Assembly: GCF_002234675.1 (NCBI RefSeq)
Contig: NC_019864.2
Span: 16,943,582-17,007,581, forward strand
Origin: Oryzias latipes
Taxonomy: Eukaryota; Chordata; Actinopteri; Beloniformes; Adrianichthyidae
Reading direction: 5' to 3'
Length of the DNA: 64,000 nt
Positions 22,361-51,639 of this stretch are shown here, in pieces. Both the position numbers and the translations under genes were made by a program. Positions within the stretch are counted from its first letter, which is position 1; each line of letters opens with the position of its first letter. The notes beneath the pieces are model-generated. The model was not told the origin of the DNA. It saw nothing but the letters and a program-made list of their open reading frames with translations, and did no database searches.

Positions 22361-23888
22361 ATGGCGAAAACCTACGATTATCTCTTTAAATTGCTGCTGA
22401 TCGGAGACAGCGGAGTCGGAAAGACATGTCTGCTGTTCAGATTCAGCGAGGACTCCTTCAACACCACCTTCATATCTACAATAGGTGAGTTAGAATTATC
22501 CTGCAGGGGGAAAAAAAACATGCATAGGGGTTTATATGGATGCTTTAGTGAACTAACAATGTGACCTTTATCCACGAGTATTTTATTATATATATATATA
22601 TATATATATTTTAATGTTATTATTATTATTATTAATATTTGCATGATGGTAAACCGTTTCATGGGTGGATCCTCTATAAAAAAATTGACAGACAAATGAC
22701 AGAATTATAAAAGAGTTCATAATGTTTTATTATTAGTTCTTAGGCTGTAGTCGAATATATGTCAACATATTTGTAATATTGCTTTCATTTGTTCATTAAA
22801 TCCCAGGAATAGACTTCAAAATCAGAACAATAGAGCTGGACGGAAAGAGAGTGAAACTCCAGATTTGGTGAGTGGACTTCTGTGAGGTTTCCCCTTTTGT
22901 TATAGAGAAGTGAAAATGTGATGAAGCAGCTCTTTGAATAAAGAAAGAATAAAAAAAAACCCAGATGACACATTTTTTTGATCGATGTAATCAGGGACAC
23001 TGCAGGGCAGGAGAGGTTTCGCACCATCACCACTGCTTACTACAGAGGAGCTATGGTGAGCCTATTCTTTCATGTTTGTCTCCTTCACGTGTCACTGATA
23101 AATCCCATAACTGTCATTTATTTTCCTTCGCAGGGAATTATGCTGGTTTATGACATCTGCAATGAGAAGTCTTTTGACAACATAAAAAACTGGATTAGAA
23201 ATATTGAGGAGGTGACTATAAAATCTTTTCATGTTTTACTTAATTAGAACCCCTATTTTACCCCATAAAAACATTAATTTTCCGTATGTTGTGTTTTTCC
23301 CAGCATGCCTCATCTGATGTGGAAAAGATGATCCTTGGTAACAAATGTGACATGACGGACAGGAGACAGGTGTCCAAAGACAGAGGGGAAAAAGTAAGTC
23401 CCTGCAGCCTGATATCATTAATAGCGTCTCCAAAGCAAAGTTGAGTGCTTCTCTCAACACTCATGTGACACATTTTGTTTTGAATTCTCTAGCTGGCTAT
23501 TGATTATAGAGTCAAATTTTTGGAGACAAGTGCAAAGTCGAGCCTAAATGTGGAAGAGGTAAACCAAAGGTTTTGTACTTTGAAAACACTGCATTAAAAC
23601 TCCTATGAGGTTTTTTTTTTTTTATTCTTTTTTTCTGCTCTGTTACCCAAGGCTTTCTATACCATGGCAAGAGACATTTTACATAACTTAAACTCAAAGG
23701 CAGTAAGTAGTCAGCAATATATGTGTATATTTACAAATAATGGATTTAATGGATTTTATTTTTTACAAGAAAATTTGTATCTTGTTTTTTTATAGGGTGA
23801 CGGCAATGGCGGAGGGTCAGGAAAACCCGTCAAGATCACAGATAAAAAGTCAAAGAGGATCAAATTCTTCAAATGTTCGGTCCTCTAG
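22361..23888 (+). CDS. rab8b: Ras-related protein Rab-8B
   Basis: Eight exons: 22361-22484, 22807-22867, 22995-23055, 23134-23211, 23304-23393, 23493-23558, 23652-23702 and 23796-23888; 624 nt, 207 aa, equal to human RAB8B. A small GTPase that steers secretory vesicles to the plasma membrane and cilium. Motifs: P-loop GDSGVGKT (15-22), WDTAGQERF with the catalytic Gln67, NKCD (about 121-124), ETSAK (about 149-153), and C-terminal CSVL for geranylgeranylation. [29 protein letters not shown] and LETSAKSS favour RAB8B over RAB8A. CNEKSFDN and DYRVKF differ from mammals. AATAAA at 24423-24428 gives a 3' UTR of about 540 bases. Confidence 0.94.
22585..22637. repeat. (TA)n and (TTA)n microsatellite in rab8b intron 1
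   Basis: TATATA alternation at about 22587-22608 and TTA units at 22616-22634. Confidence 0.8.
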
Positions 23889-24422
23889 GCTCTTCAGAGT
23901 TGAAGTTTGCGTTTCCCGCCTGAACTTGGGCGTTTTGGACAGCCGCACTGCTCTTACCCAAACACAAGCCTCTACTGCCATTTGAGGTCATGCGTGGTTG
24001 AGCTGCCACCTCGATTTAACTAGAAGAGGATTGATGGGAAATGAGGCCTGATGATGAATAACTCCTCATGCAAAAAGACTTGATCATCAGCAGTGGTTTG
24101 TAGCTTGCCCTGCAGTGCCTGCTCCCAGTGGACTATAGTCCTGGTGGCATTTTAAAAACATCAGCTGTATATTAAAAAAACAAAGAAGTTGCACAATTTA
24201 GTCTTACAAATGAAGGAAATATTATTCTTTCATATACTGTAGCATTGTTTTATACATACTATCTACTCTAACATTTCCTATAAAAATGCTGTGAGATCAA
24301 CATAGTTCAGCACTGATTGTATTTATGTGTGTGAATTCTTGTATACTATGAAGCTTATGGCCTTTAGTTGCACTCATCTTTTCTGCCTCAAAGAATTTAA
24401 ATATTGCGATGGAGAACATATG

Positions 24423-24454
24423 AATAAACGCAGCCTGTTTTCTCATGCTTTATT
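24423..24454. terminator. Facing polyadenylation signals of rab8b and trpm1
   Basis: AATAAA on plus at 24423-24428 and on minus at 24449-24454, 20 bp apart. As cleavage usually follows by 10-30 bases, the two transcripts probably overlap at their 3' ends. Confidence 0.6.
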
Positions 24455-24899
24455 CATCCTTTTGCAGTAAAATCTGTATTTACACATGCCCCTGTTTTAA
24501 AAATGAAAATGAACAAAGTGCGTACTGTAACATATTTGCATGTGAGATTAAAGGTGGGGGGAGTTCGGACAGGGGTTACGATGAAGCACAGTTCCTGAAG
24601 AGTGACAGATTCCAGTATTAGAACATCTCTTATCATATACAGAATGATGAAGTTTTTTTGCTGTTAACAATGTTTATACATGTTTTTGTTTTGATTTTGT
24701 TCAAAACTGTTCAGACATCCGCAATGGGAAAGCAGCTGCTGGAAAAAAAGCTGTGTTGTGATTGTTTTGTGCAAGTCCCTGTATGTTACACTGATGATGA
24801 AAAGTAGCACAAGTAAAAGAAGGTGGATCACTATGAGCGTGTTGACTTGAACTATTGTAGATTGAAAATGTCGTTGACCTGCTAAAAGAACATTGTGCT

Positions 24900-41705
<16,806 letters not shown>

Positions 41706-42507
41706 TTGTTAAGTGAAGACAGGTATTGTTAAAGTGAGGCAGCACTGAATAAAACCTCATAAGAAAGACCAAACTCAGGGTTCACATAGTAAAATAATTA
41801 GGCATATGGTTTGCCATGGATGTGCAAGTTGTCTCTTCTCGCTGTGGTTTACTCCAGACTGACAAGACAGAGATCCCAGCCTGGATTTATAAATCACTCA
41901 ATGACACACTTGACACATAGACCCTTTTCCACTGCTGGGCATCCCATAATCAGGCTTAATGCAACCAGCTCTCGCAGCCTCAGTCTAATGGATAGAGATT
42001 TAATAAATGGTTATTGAAGGTAAATCTCCTTCGGCACACCACAACCCTAGAAAAAACTGTGTGAGCTTTTGGAGCTGCAGAATGCCAAAGGCTCGTCGGC
42101 CCAGATGAGGCTCATCGTTTCTGACAGGAAGGACAGTGGTGACTCTGCAGGGTGCACACAGATACAAAGACTCAGGCCAAAACAGGGTTAATGCAGAGAA
42201 AAACAAGTCTCATGGTCAGTCCTTTTGGAGCACGTGTGCACATTTTTTAGACTCATGGGTCTAAATATAAAGTCAAAATATGCACCACATTTATTTTCTT
42301 ATTTGCACCTAATGCGGGTGTTTCCATGGTGTCTGTCTTGCTGTAGGTTTTTCAGCTACAATGGTTACAAACCCAACAGTGCAACCCCTTCTGTAAGTTT
42401 ACTTCTGTACAAAAAAGGGAATAAAAATGATTATTTTATGATAGAAATTTCCTCACACAACCCATACCACGCAATAAATTTGGTTAAAAAAATAAACATC
42501 CCTACAA

Positions 42508-42520
42508 CTCCCTCTGCTGG
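42508..42520 (-). promoter_or_regulatory. CTCF-like motif
   Basis: Minus strand CCAGCAGAGGGAG, one mismatch to the core consensus. Confidence 0.25.
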
Positions 42521-43532
42521 ATACAGAATAATAAAGAGACTCCAGGGGTTAAAAGGGAACTTGTTTTCCTTTTAAGGCAATAATAATTGATGCACAATGT
42601 CAAGCATTTGCAGCAAAGAAAAATAGGAGAGTTTTAGGGGCTCAATACAGCGGGAATCAGACAAACTCATTGTGAAACAGTTGATCAACATGTACATTTT
42701 AGCGACATTAAAACAAAATAAATAGTGTAAACCAAGCTACTAAGTCAATCCAATTATTACCAGTTCACTTTTGGTCATCACTTAAATATTACAAAGAGAA
42801 AAAAAAGCAAAATACCTGGTGTTATCAGTAAATCATATTTTGATTCTTTCTGCCAGCCGTAGCTCCAAACAGTAAAAGGACATCATAAAAAGTGATAAGT
42901 TCCCCTTTTTTCTCTTCAGCATTCCAACCATGTGTGGAGGTGTCTGCACCTCAGCGCGGATAATACGTAATTTCTCCAAGTAAGCAGACACAAATCAGCT
43001 TTATCATCTGCCGGTGGCTTTGTATTGGTCAGTGAAGGAGATTAATTGTCTCCTGGGGAAGGTGTACAACTGAAGGAAGCATAAAGGGGGGGGGGGGGGG
43101 GTTGGTTTATCAAGAAAAAGTTAGGCAAGATCAAAAAGCATGACAAGCTGTTAAGAAATATCTGACTGTCAAATTACAAAACACACATCCAACTCACAAA
43201 CAAGAAGTTTAAACTTGCACAAAGGAAGGGCAGAACTGAAAGGGACATTCATCTAAAACATAACAGACTAGCACTTATTACATTAAAGTTTATTACAAAA
43301 TATATTTTTTTCACAAGCTAATCATGGGTAAACATATTTCCTTTTGTTAGTCTGCAAATATTTTTGGCCAAAAAAAATTGGTGGCAAAATCGTATTTATA
43401 AGTGTGAGTAAATTTAAGTATATTAGTAAATGTCCTCGATTTAAATTAATATATTCATGCAAATCCAGATGTTTTCTGTGGGACTAGCCACTAACTCTTT
43501 CAATGTTTTAAATTATTGGTTAATCCCTTTTT

Positions 43533-43549
43533 GCCACTAGAGGGCGTGC
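43533..43549 (+). promoter_or_regulatory. CTCF-like motif (strong)
   Basis: GCCACTAGAGGGCGTGC closely follows the vertebrate CTCF core CCACTAGRGGGCG. It lies 1.8 kb upstream of the trpm1 start codon. Sequence match only. Confidence 0.45.
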
Positions 43550-45871
43550 TTGTATTGCAAAACTCTAACGTGTCCCAAAGCAATGCTTTGTGCTCATTCT
43601 GTCCTCTTTGTCTCCAAAGTTATACTGTCTCAGAGATAACAGCCATGTGACTTGAGGAAAAAAAGAAATACTATTCCAAGCCGGGATCTTCCTGTCTGAC
43701 TTGCACAAAGCTCAGCTTACTTTCACTTGCTTTACTGGATGAAGCCAAACTTCATGTGAGACTACATCCTGAACCAGCTGGTGTAACGCTGACAGCTGGA
43801 AGGCAAGTCTGGGTGAAAATACTTGCTCTGTCAGAAAATCTAATTCAATGAAGAGTATATTTCTGTTAAGACCACCTCAGGTGTTCCCAAGGAAACTCCT
43901 CTTTATTTCTGGAAATTGCTAACAGGCACAGCCACTGGCAAGGAAATGTAAAGAACACGAGCACTGCAGGAAGTAAAAAAATAAAACACCAAACAAAGGC
44001 CTTTACTTAGAGTTTAGTCTGTGCCGGCGTCAGTTTTCTGTTTTCCCAGTTTGTCTTTAATCAAAGTGATCTGCAGTAAGCTACACTAACAAAACAGCAA
44101 ACGGCTGTTGAACAGCCAGTGTTTGTCCTGGTTGCCGTGGAGACAGACAGCACCCTGCCTCACCTGAGACTTTTCAGGTGTGTTCCGTCCCTGGGTACTG
44201 CAGAGAAGGACAAATATCTGATTAAAAAAACATGCATCCATTTGATATAACGCTGCATTACCTGTTCAGAGATAAATTCATATCTGTCTGCTCAGACTGA
44301 GGACTCAATGTGTATTTTGAGGCTGAAAATGATTGTTTGTTACCAGTGGGCTTTGTGCAGACATGTTGCCTGCATGTTTTCTTTGTGCGTCCATGAGTTC
44401 CCAGCATAATAAGCATGTGTGCCATGCAAACATTAAAGGTGCGTGCCTGAAACTCAGCATGAGAACGAATTAAAAGGTAATCCAAAATTTAATGAGCTTT
44501 TCCCTATGCACTCTATAGGTTTTTTGCATATGGAAAAAAATGATACGGTGTGGAAAAGGTTAGAAAGTTCCCGCCCACACACAGAACACATTTTTTTCTT
44601 TCAAAAGACATCGCAGATGCCACGTTTCTATTACAAGAATTGCTCTTCAGAGTAAACAGCTGGAAGCGAAGCACTACGTTTCTTCAAAGTTTAAAGGTGA
44701 CATTGCAGTGGGACACCATGAATGCAGTTTGGGCTGAAGTGAAACCAGTCTCCAGCCTGGGAGCCATGTGATGGAACCAGTTCATTTGTTTTCACTGTGA
44801 GGGAAAATTGGATAAACAAAACTGTGGTTGGGTGATTATCCTTCTGTATAGCTTTTACCTCAGCCAAATAAATTTTAAGGATTTTTCAAGTAGAGACCAG
44901 ATTAAACTCAAACTGTGTTTACTGGTGGAGAAAATACAAAAAGGATCTTAAAAATCTGTTTTATACTTCATCAAAAACTGCTGTATTTATTGTTCCGAAG
45001 CAATTTCGATGGATGTGATTCCCACTAAAAGTTTTAAGTAAAAGTAGAAGTTCCTGTGTCAACAGGAATCTATACATTAAGATCTGTCAGTAGGTTTTAC
45101 TGTGGGAAGATGAGATGAGATCAGACGCTACCAAGCTGTTAATGAAAGGCTCAGTTTACTTTACAGGTAACAGTTTTTACCTTGATCTGTGTCTAATGTT
45201 TCATCTTTCAAAAAGTTTGTTTTTAGAAAATCATTCTTTATGAATCAATTGCACAGTCATTCTTTTTTCTAATTGGAACTGCAATATCTGTTTCAAACTT
45301 TTTCTTTTTTAAAAGATGAATTTATTGGTTCAGATCTAAAATCGAAAGGTCATTCCTCAGGTGAGAGGACCCAAAACCAAACAACTTCTCAGCCTCTCAT
45401 CTGCAGCCACAAATGGCCGTTGGTTATTTCCGATTGAGCTTTGTGATTAAAGTGAGCACTGACAGCGGTTGACGTCACCCACAATGCAATTTTACTGCTA
45501 TAATAATGACAAGTGTTGACTGAAAGTGCAAGAGTTATTCCTAAAATTTCAAACTAGTAGAGTTTATGCATTGCAGTCTAAAAAAAGTTGCTAAGGCTTG
45601 CAATCAACTTAACTTCTTGTATAAGAGGCTAACCAATCAGAGCAGACTGGGTCTTTAAAGAGACAGTAACTGAAATAATGAGGTATGGAAAGCCACACTT
45701 CTGGATCCACATAACGCTGCTTTGAACTTGGAAGTGATCTGTGAAGAGCAGCTGCTTCAGCATCCTAAAGCTGCAGAAATCCCACATCTGCACTCAAACA
45801 TCCATTTCGTTCAGTTCAGCCGTGTAAGCAGCCACAGCAGTCACCCGTTACAACACTTACTACCGCTATAG

Positions 45872-48150
45872 TTAAGTAAGTAAGTAACCTTTTTTTATTT
45901 TGGACAAGTGTAGAATAACAAAATAAGACAAAAAGAAGACAACAATGATATAAAACACCTAAATGAAATTATATAAAACAAGACAAGACAAAATTATATA
46001 AGACAAAATTATATAAACAACACAAGTCCAAAAGGGAGTGAGAAGAAGAAAAATCTTATAAACTCTCACCCCCTTTACCTTAAGTCCTTACTTTCCCAAC
46101 TAAACCCAGTACACCCACCATCAAAGTCCAGTGCCCTACCCAAGTGTGTATTCTGTAACAGCTGCACATGTAATTCTCATTTCCAAAAAACACACAAATG
46201 AATTCTTCTTCCTCTTTCGGCTTCTCCCATCAGGGGTCGCCACAGCGAACAAGTCGCATGGTAAATTTGGCAATGTTTTACGCCGGATGCCCTTCCTGAC
46301 GCAACCTTCTCAAACTGGGCTTGGAACCGGCACAGGGGTAGAGAAGGGAACAGGGAGCAGCCCGGAGTCGAACCCTGGTTTCATGGACGGAAGGCGCCGC
46401 AAACCAGCACGAGCTAAACCGGCTCCCTAAAAAACACACAAATGAATAAAAAACGTATTTTTTAAGTATGCAGATTTACAAATGCTGATGTTCTGTATTG
46501 TTTTGTATTTGTACATATTTATCAATAATCATATTTCTGCATTTATACTTGAATTATTTTATGTTTGAACATTGTTTCAAGCATTTACTGGTTCTGTTCC
46601 ACAACCTCACTCCACAAATTGAAACACAAAATCTTTTTTTATTTGTACGTGCTTTGTGTATGAAAAATTTATTTTTCCCTGTAAAATTGTATTTCTCATC
46701 TCTTTTAATAAATAACCTTTGGATATTCTTCGGTAATAAATTGTTTTCTGCCTTGAGTATTATTTGAGCGGTACAATACTCTACTAGATCATAACATTTT
46801 AGTAATTTTGATCGTATGAATTATTTGTTTGTGTGCTAAAGGTAATTGACTTTGTGTGTGATTCGTATTGCTTTCTTCTGAAGTATTGACAGTGAATGTA
46901 ACGTTGTTTTATAGTTGTTCTCCCAAACCTCTACACAATAAGAAAAACATGGTAAGACCAATGTACAGTATAACATGTGAAGTGATTTGTGGTCCAGAAC
47001 CAGTTTTGCTTTATTCAACACAGAAATACTTCTGGATAGTTTAGTTTGTAAGTACCTAATATGTGCTTTCCAGGTTAGTTTTTCATCAATTATGACCCCA
47101 AGAAATTTATTTTCACAAATTCTTTCAAGTTTCACCCCATTTATGTGCATGTCAATGTTAATATTTTTACCGTTATGGTAACCAAATTGTTGGTCACTTA
47201 ATTGTTTTGCTTAAATTTAGTGAAAGTTTATTTACATCAAACCACAGCTTCAGTTTTTCCATCTCCTTCTTAACAATTTCTATGAGTTGCTGCAGGTCAT
47301 CCCCATTACAAAACTAACCATAAATTATTAGAAAACCTTAAATAAATCATTTATATATAAAATAAATAATATTGGTCCCAGAACCGACCCCTGAGGGACA
47401 CCACAAACAATGTCCAAACATTGGGAACAAGCACCTTCAACCTTTACAAACTGCTTTCTGTTGCTCAAACAGCTTCTGATCCAGCCTAACACTAACCCCC
47501 TTATGCCATACCATTCCAATTTTTAATTAATATACAGTGGTTAATTGTGTTGAAAGCATTTTTTAAATCAATAAATACCCCGATTACATGTTTTTTATTA
47601 TCAATTGTAGTTGTTATATTTTCTATTACATTCATCAGGGCCAGGGATGGTGATCGATTTGACCTGAACCCATACTGTCCTTTGTCCAGTATCTTGTGCT
47701 TTTCGATGAAAGAGTTCAATCTAGTTATGAACATTTTTCCAGTATCTTTGATAACTGTAAAGTGATGCTTGTTTACGGTTTTGTACAATGGTATAACTTT
47801 TGCTATTTTCATTTGATTAGGAAATGAACCTGTTTGGAATGATAAATTAAAAATATATTCTAGTGGTTTCAGGATTTCACGGATTACTGTTTTCACCAAT
47901 GCCATATCAATGCCATTAAAATCAGTAGAGAATTTACCCTTCATTCCTCTCATTGTCTTTAATATTTCATTTTCAGCTACTGGGTTAAGAACCATTGAAC
48001 TCGGATTTCTGTCAATTAATATTTGCACTTCCTTTCAAAATGTTCCTAGATCCGGAATTTGTTTTTCTAATTCAGGTCCCACGTTTACAAAAAAATCATT
48101 AAATCTTTTAGCCATATTCTCCATTTGATCTATTTCTTTGTCGTTGCTAC
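45872..48150 (-). mobile_element. Jockey-superfamily LINE (L2/CR1/Rex1-like), decayed
   Basis: Minus-strand frames at 47501-48028, 47328-47519 and 46836-47150 read ILKTMRGMKGKFSTDFNGID, GQYGFRSNRSPSLAL, FIDLKNAFNTINH, GVPQGSVLGPILFILYINDL and a C-terminal WKAHIRYLQTKLSRSI to VLPCFSYCVEVWE. This is the reverse transcriptase of the jockey superfamily; the YINDL box is typical of L2/CR1/Rex1. It is 5'-truncated and interrupted, with the YxDD box not in an open frame. The 3' UTR ends in short ACTT repeats near 45872-45890, as some L2-like elements do. A SINE sits in that 3' UTR. Confidence 0.75.
46204..46428 (-). mobile_element. tRNA-derived SINE with RTE-type 3' end
   Basis: On the minus strand it begins GGGAGCCGGTTTAGCTCGTG (A box TAGCTCGTGCTGG) with a B box GGTTCGACTCC about 45 bases on. 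The body has GGAAGGGCATCCGGCGTAAA. The 3' tail GGCGACCCCTGATGGGAGAA is shared with the RTE LINE end at about 462-497. Perfect 19-bp target duplications AAAAAACACACAAATGAAT flank it (46185-46203, 46429-46447), so it is young. The shared tail implies mobilisation by an RTE reverse transcriptase. Confidence 0.9.
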
Positions 48151-48203
48151 ACTTCATTAATTAGAAAGAGGGTGCATAAATTAAAATGGAGAACCTGAGT
48201 AGA

Positions 48204-48630
48204 TTTTAAAGTCCCTCTTCTATCATCTATTGATCTGTTGTTATCATGATGCTGTTTTTAGCCAGAATTTAAAAAAAATCCTGTGTTATCTGTGTCATCT
48301 AGGACATAGTTTCCGCAGAGCAGCAATAGTTCATTACAAATTTGCCTCTGAGTTGTGGGCGGGAAGGTGGTGCGGAGTGAGCCTTCTCCCATTTCCCATT
48401 ATCCATCTGTTTGCACACTCTCTTGCTAGCTTACAGCCCCTCACACCCCCAACCTAATATTACTAGTGCAACAAAAATGGCGAGGAACATTGAAGCTATT
48501 CAGCCATACAGTTTTTTAATAAAGAAATACTCTGAAATCCCAATTTTTTTTTATATATGTCCTCCATCATCAGAAAAATGCTACAACAACATGTTAAAAA
48601 CACAATTTTCATTGAAGTGGGTCTTTAAAG
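48204..48630 (+). mobile_element. MITE-like repeat, copy 1 (TTTAAAGACCCAC ends)
   Basis: Starts TTTTAAAGTCCCTCTTC and ends GAAGTGGGTCTTTAAAG, an imperfect terminal inverted repeat. Shares ordered blocks (TGTTTTTAGCC, GGGGCTGTAAGCTAGC in reverse, CCATTTTTGTTGCACTAGTA in reverse) with 62418-62996 in opposite orientation. Non-coding. Confidence 0.65.
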
Positions 48631-48639
48631 TGTTTTGCT

Positions 48640-51540
48640 GTAATGTGCATGAGGTGAAATCTAACCCAGTCATCTTATCTCGTGGTGGTCACTGTCCTCT
48701 TCAGCCAGCACTCAATGTATTTTTGGAACTCAGACAGAAGGAGGTTTAGCAGACTGTAGGTCTTCCACAAGTGGATCCAGAGCTTTTTTGTGTCCACTCA
48801 TCTGTCCACTCCTGCTCGCAGACTGGCTCATTACAAACCACTTTAGCAAAGTTGTTCCTGGAAATCCTTTTCCGAGGACAAATGTATTCCATGAATCTCT
48901 GTGCTTCGACGTACAGGCAGTCTACTCATCTCGTCTGCTTCTCATTGAGAACATGCAAGCATCAGGGGTTTCTAATGTTGACTTGGGCCCACATGGTGGG
49001 GAGGAGGAGGGTGAGGGGGGGTTGCACGTGCTCCACACAGGAGCTCTGTTAACCTGCAGGATGTTCCCTCCAACTGCTTACTTCATTTCACAGTCTGTCA
49101 CGCTGACACAACCGAACAGTGGGTCCCTCCTTCACAGAGCTCCGTTTTTGAGGGCCGGATCTGTACTTTCCCAGGAGCAGAACTGCAGAAGGAGGAGGAG
49201 ACTCTGGAGCTCAGCTGCGTAAACTTCCAGTTCGAGCTTATCGGCCAACATCCAAACAACCAGATGTGGAATTCACACTCAAACAGCCCTATATCCACCA
49301 AACTTCCACTGACCTTCCAAAGGAATGACATGGCTGTTTTGAAAGAAACATTTGAGATGTCCTGCTGCAGCACAATGGGAACGGATAGCCAAATCCCCCC
49401 ACCGCCTGAAAGAAAAAAACCCCAAAAAAGCCAAACAAACAAAAAAGTGCTGATCAACACTTTGACACTAGGAACTAAAGTCACATGGTACAAGCGTCTC
49501 TGCGTCAGACCAAGACCGCAGGCTTGGTGGCTGTAAATGAATGTTAGGGCTGTGTGCAAACAAGCAAAATCGATGATCACTGCTATTCTTACATTATTTC
49601 CTCGTCAGCCAAAGAGCCTCTGAGAGTGGGATTAGAGAGCATTAGGAGTCATAAACAGTCGATATTTGCAGAGCTGCCTCTGAGCCACAGGCTGCCATTT
49701 ATGCGATGACCACTTTTTATAATCCACAAAAATGTTTCTATTAATAAATTACTGCCAAAACACTACTGGTGGCAGCAACTACAATCCAATGGTTTAATTT
49801 ATCTAAAAGAACGTCTAAAAATGTTGTAAAAGTTGACACTTTTTAAGGAAGATATTTGGCTTTCGCATTTCTTTTATTTAAACGATGCAAATTTACTTCT
49901 ATTAAACTAATAGAAAAATATATACTTGGTGTAAAAAAGAAAGAAAAAACTCTTTAAGGAACAACATGAGCCCAGAATTCTGCAGATTCTGCAGGGTGGA
50001 CTGAAGGTTTAGATGTGAGACTGCAGACGCACCCGGATGCAGGCCAGTGAAGTTAGAAACCTGCCTGATGGTCACACTACAAACATCCTGTGTGAGTGTT
50101 TGGCTGTGATAAAATCGGAGACACTGAGGTTGCACAACCAAGAGGTAAGGAATAAAATGACAGGGTAAATACAAACACTGATGTCTGACTGTTTTTAAGA
50201 CACGAGAGTTAAGGACCAACAAACAGGAGCGACCAAGAACAATTGAAATGAAAGAGTACATGATGTGTAAAGACCAATGTGGGAATAAACTCAAGACTAA
50301 AGAGCAGAGGGACAATTTAAGAAAAAAAATGAACTGGATCAGTGTAAAAATATACGAAAAATGAATAAAATAAATGAAAATGCAATGAAAAACATTTTTT
50401 ATGCTTTGGTTTGTTGATAGCATGTCTAGTGAGCTCCTCCCAGGCCAAAACAAACCCTGATTGATTAAAAAAAAAGTGCAGCAGACAGAGCAAAGGGAGG
50501 TTCCCATATACTCCATGAAGTCTACAAGCAACTGTCTAATCCTGCTGATCACAGCAGCATCGTCATTATGTATGGGCTTTTGCCGGTGTCTGTAATTAGC
50601 GCTTCTTTGGACAATCTGAATCACAGATGGTGTTGGTTAGACTAAGCAAATATCAGGCTCTGTACAAAAGACATTCTTTACAAACCTGAGCTAAGGCTGA
50701 AAGCTCACAGCCATGAGCTAAAACCTGCCAAGTTACGACTGTTTTCATGCTTCATGTGGGCGGATGGACTTGGATTAGAATTAAGGGATACAAAATTCCA
50801 CTAATCAAACAAGAACACCAGCACCTCCATCGTGTGAAGGCATGTTTTCATGGAGCTCGGTATTAGGTCAATGTCAGCACAAACATTCGTACTTCTTGAG
50901 CCATAACTTTTTTGTGTCTTTAGATAGTAAATACATGCCTCAGCTCTTTTTCTTCCCATAATAAAATCATGTTTTCTTGACTATATCTTGTTTATGCCTT
51001 AAATATATATTTATATATAAAACAGCTTTCTTGGACTTACTGGAAGTGGGCCTTGATGTGTCTGCATAAGGCAAGCCATAATTTCATGAGAAATAACAAC
51101 ACTTTAGAGTGAGGCTTGATGCACTTTTTACCTCCACCCTTCTCTGTAGGGATTTTTTTCTGCTTTTTCTTTGTTTGTGCTTTTCTTTCTACAGTGGAAA
51201 TCAGATTATAGGTAAATGTGTAATGTGAAGCTATGCTTACGTACAGCATTATTAATTAGAACCTTTATTTAACCCTCAAAACAATGTTCTCACTAAAAAT
51301 ACTCAGAGGACATGTGAGCAGTTAAATGACAGTTGTATGTAAAACATTACATGATTTACGGTTGAATAATATAAAAGCAAAAATAACTTGATGACAGGGA
51401 TGCAGGAACATTATGTATGCCTACAAGTACTGAAATGTCAATATCATATCAATAATTCATAAACCTCCATAAAAAAACAAAGAAATATGTTGAATAAAAT
51501 TAACCATTAAGTCTGTAATTGTAGCTTGTTCATGAACAAA
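48640..51540. other. Gene-free stretch
   Basis: No protein family recognised in the longer frames. The segments 49590-49720 and 50500-50640 look like complex, non-repetitive sequence with homeobox-type sites (TAATTAG, TTTATAATCC) and may be conserved non-coding elements. Confidence 0.4.
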
Positions 51541-51543
51541 TAT

Positions 51544-51570
51544 AAAAAAAAAAAAAAAAAAAAAAAAAAG
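51544..51570 (+). repeat. Poly(A) run
   Basis: About 26 A in a row, not at the end of any recognised retroelement. Confidence 0.9.
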
Positions 51571-51639
51571 ATGTAAAATACATTTAAAAAATGTGGAAAT
51601 TTCCAGAAATAAAAATAAAACTTTAAAAAATGAAACTCA

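Larger units (their letters stand above)
41706..45871. other. trpm1 upstream region
   Basis: No coding exon supported. A CACGTG E-box at 42231-42236, about 530 bp before the trpm1 start codon, could serve MITF, a known activator of TRPM1; this is inference. A G-run of about 20 lies at 43086-43103. Two CTCF-like motifs are listed. Confidence 0.45.

Noticed and set aside
46131-46430. Plus-strand frame of 99 codons.
   Set aside because: It is the antisense of the tRNA-derived SINE.
49098-49580. Minus-strand frame of 160 codons, and the plus-strand frame 48788-49222.
   Set aside because: No family resemblance, low-complexity runs and no splice or polyadenylation support.
49902-50624. Minus-strand frame of 240 codons rich in Phe/Leu/Ile.
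   Set aside because: Composition follows the AT-rich DNA; no homologous domain recognised. The 5' part may overlap a non-coding conserved element.
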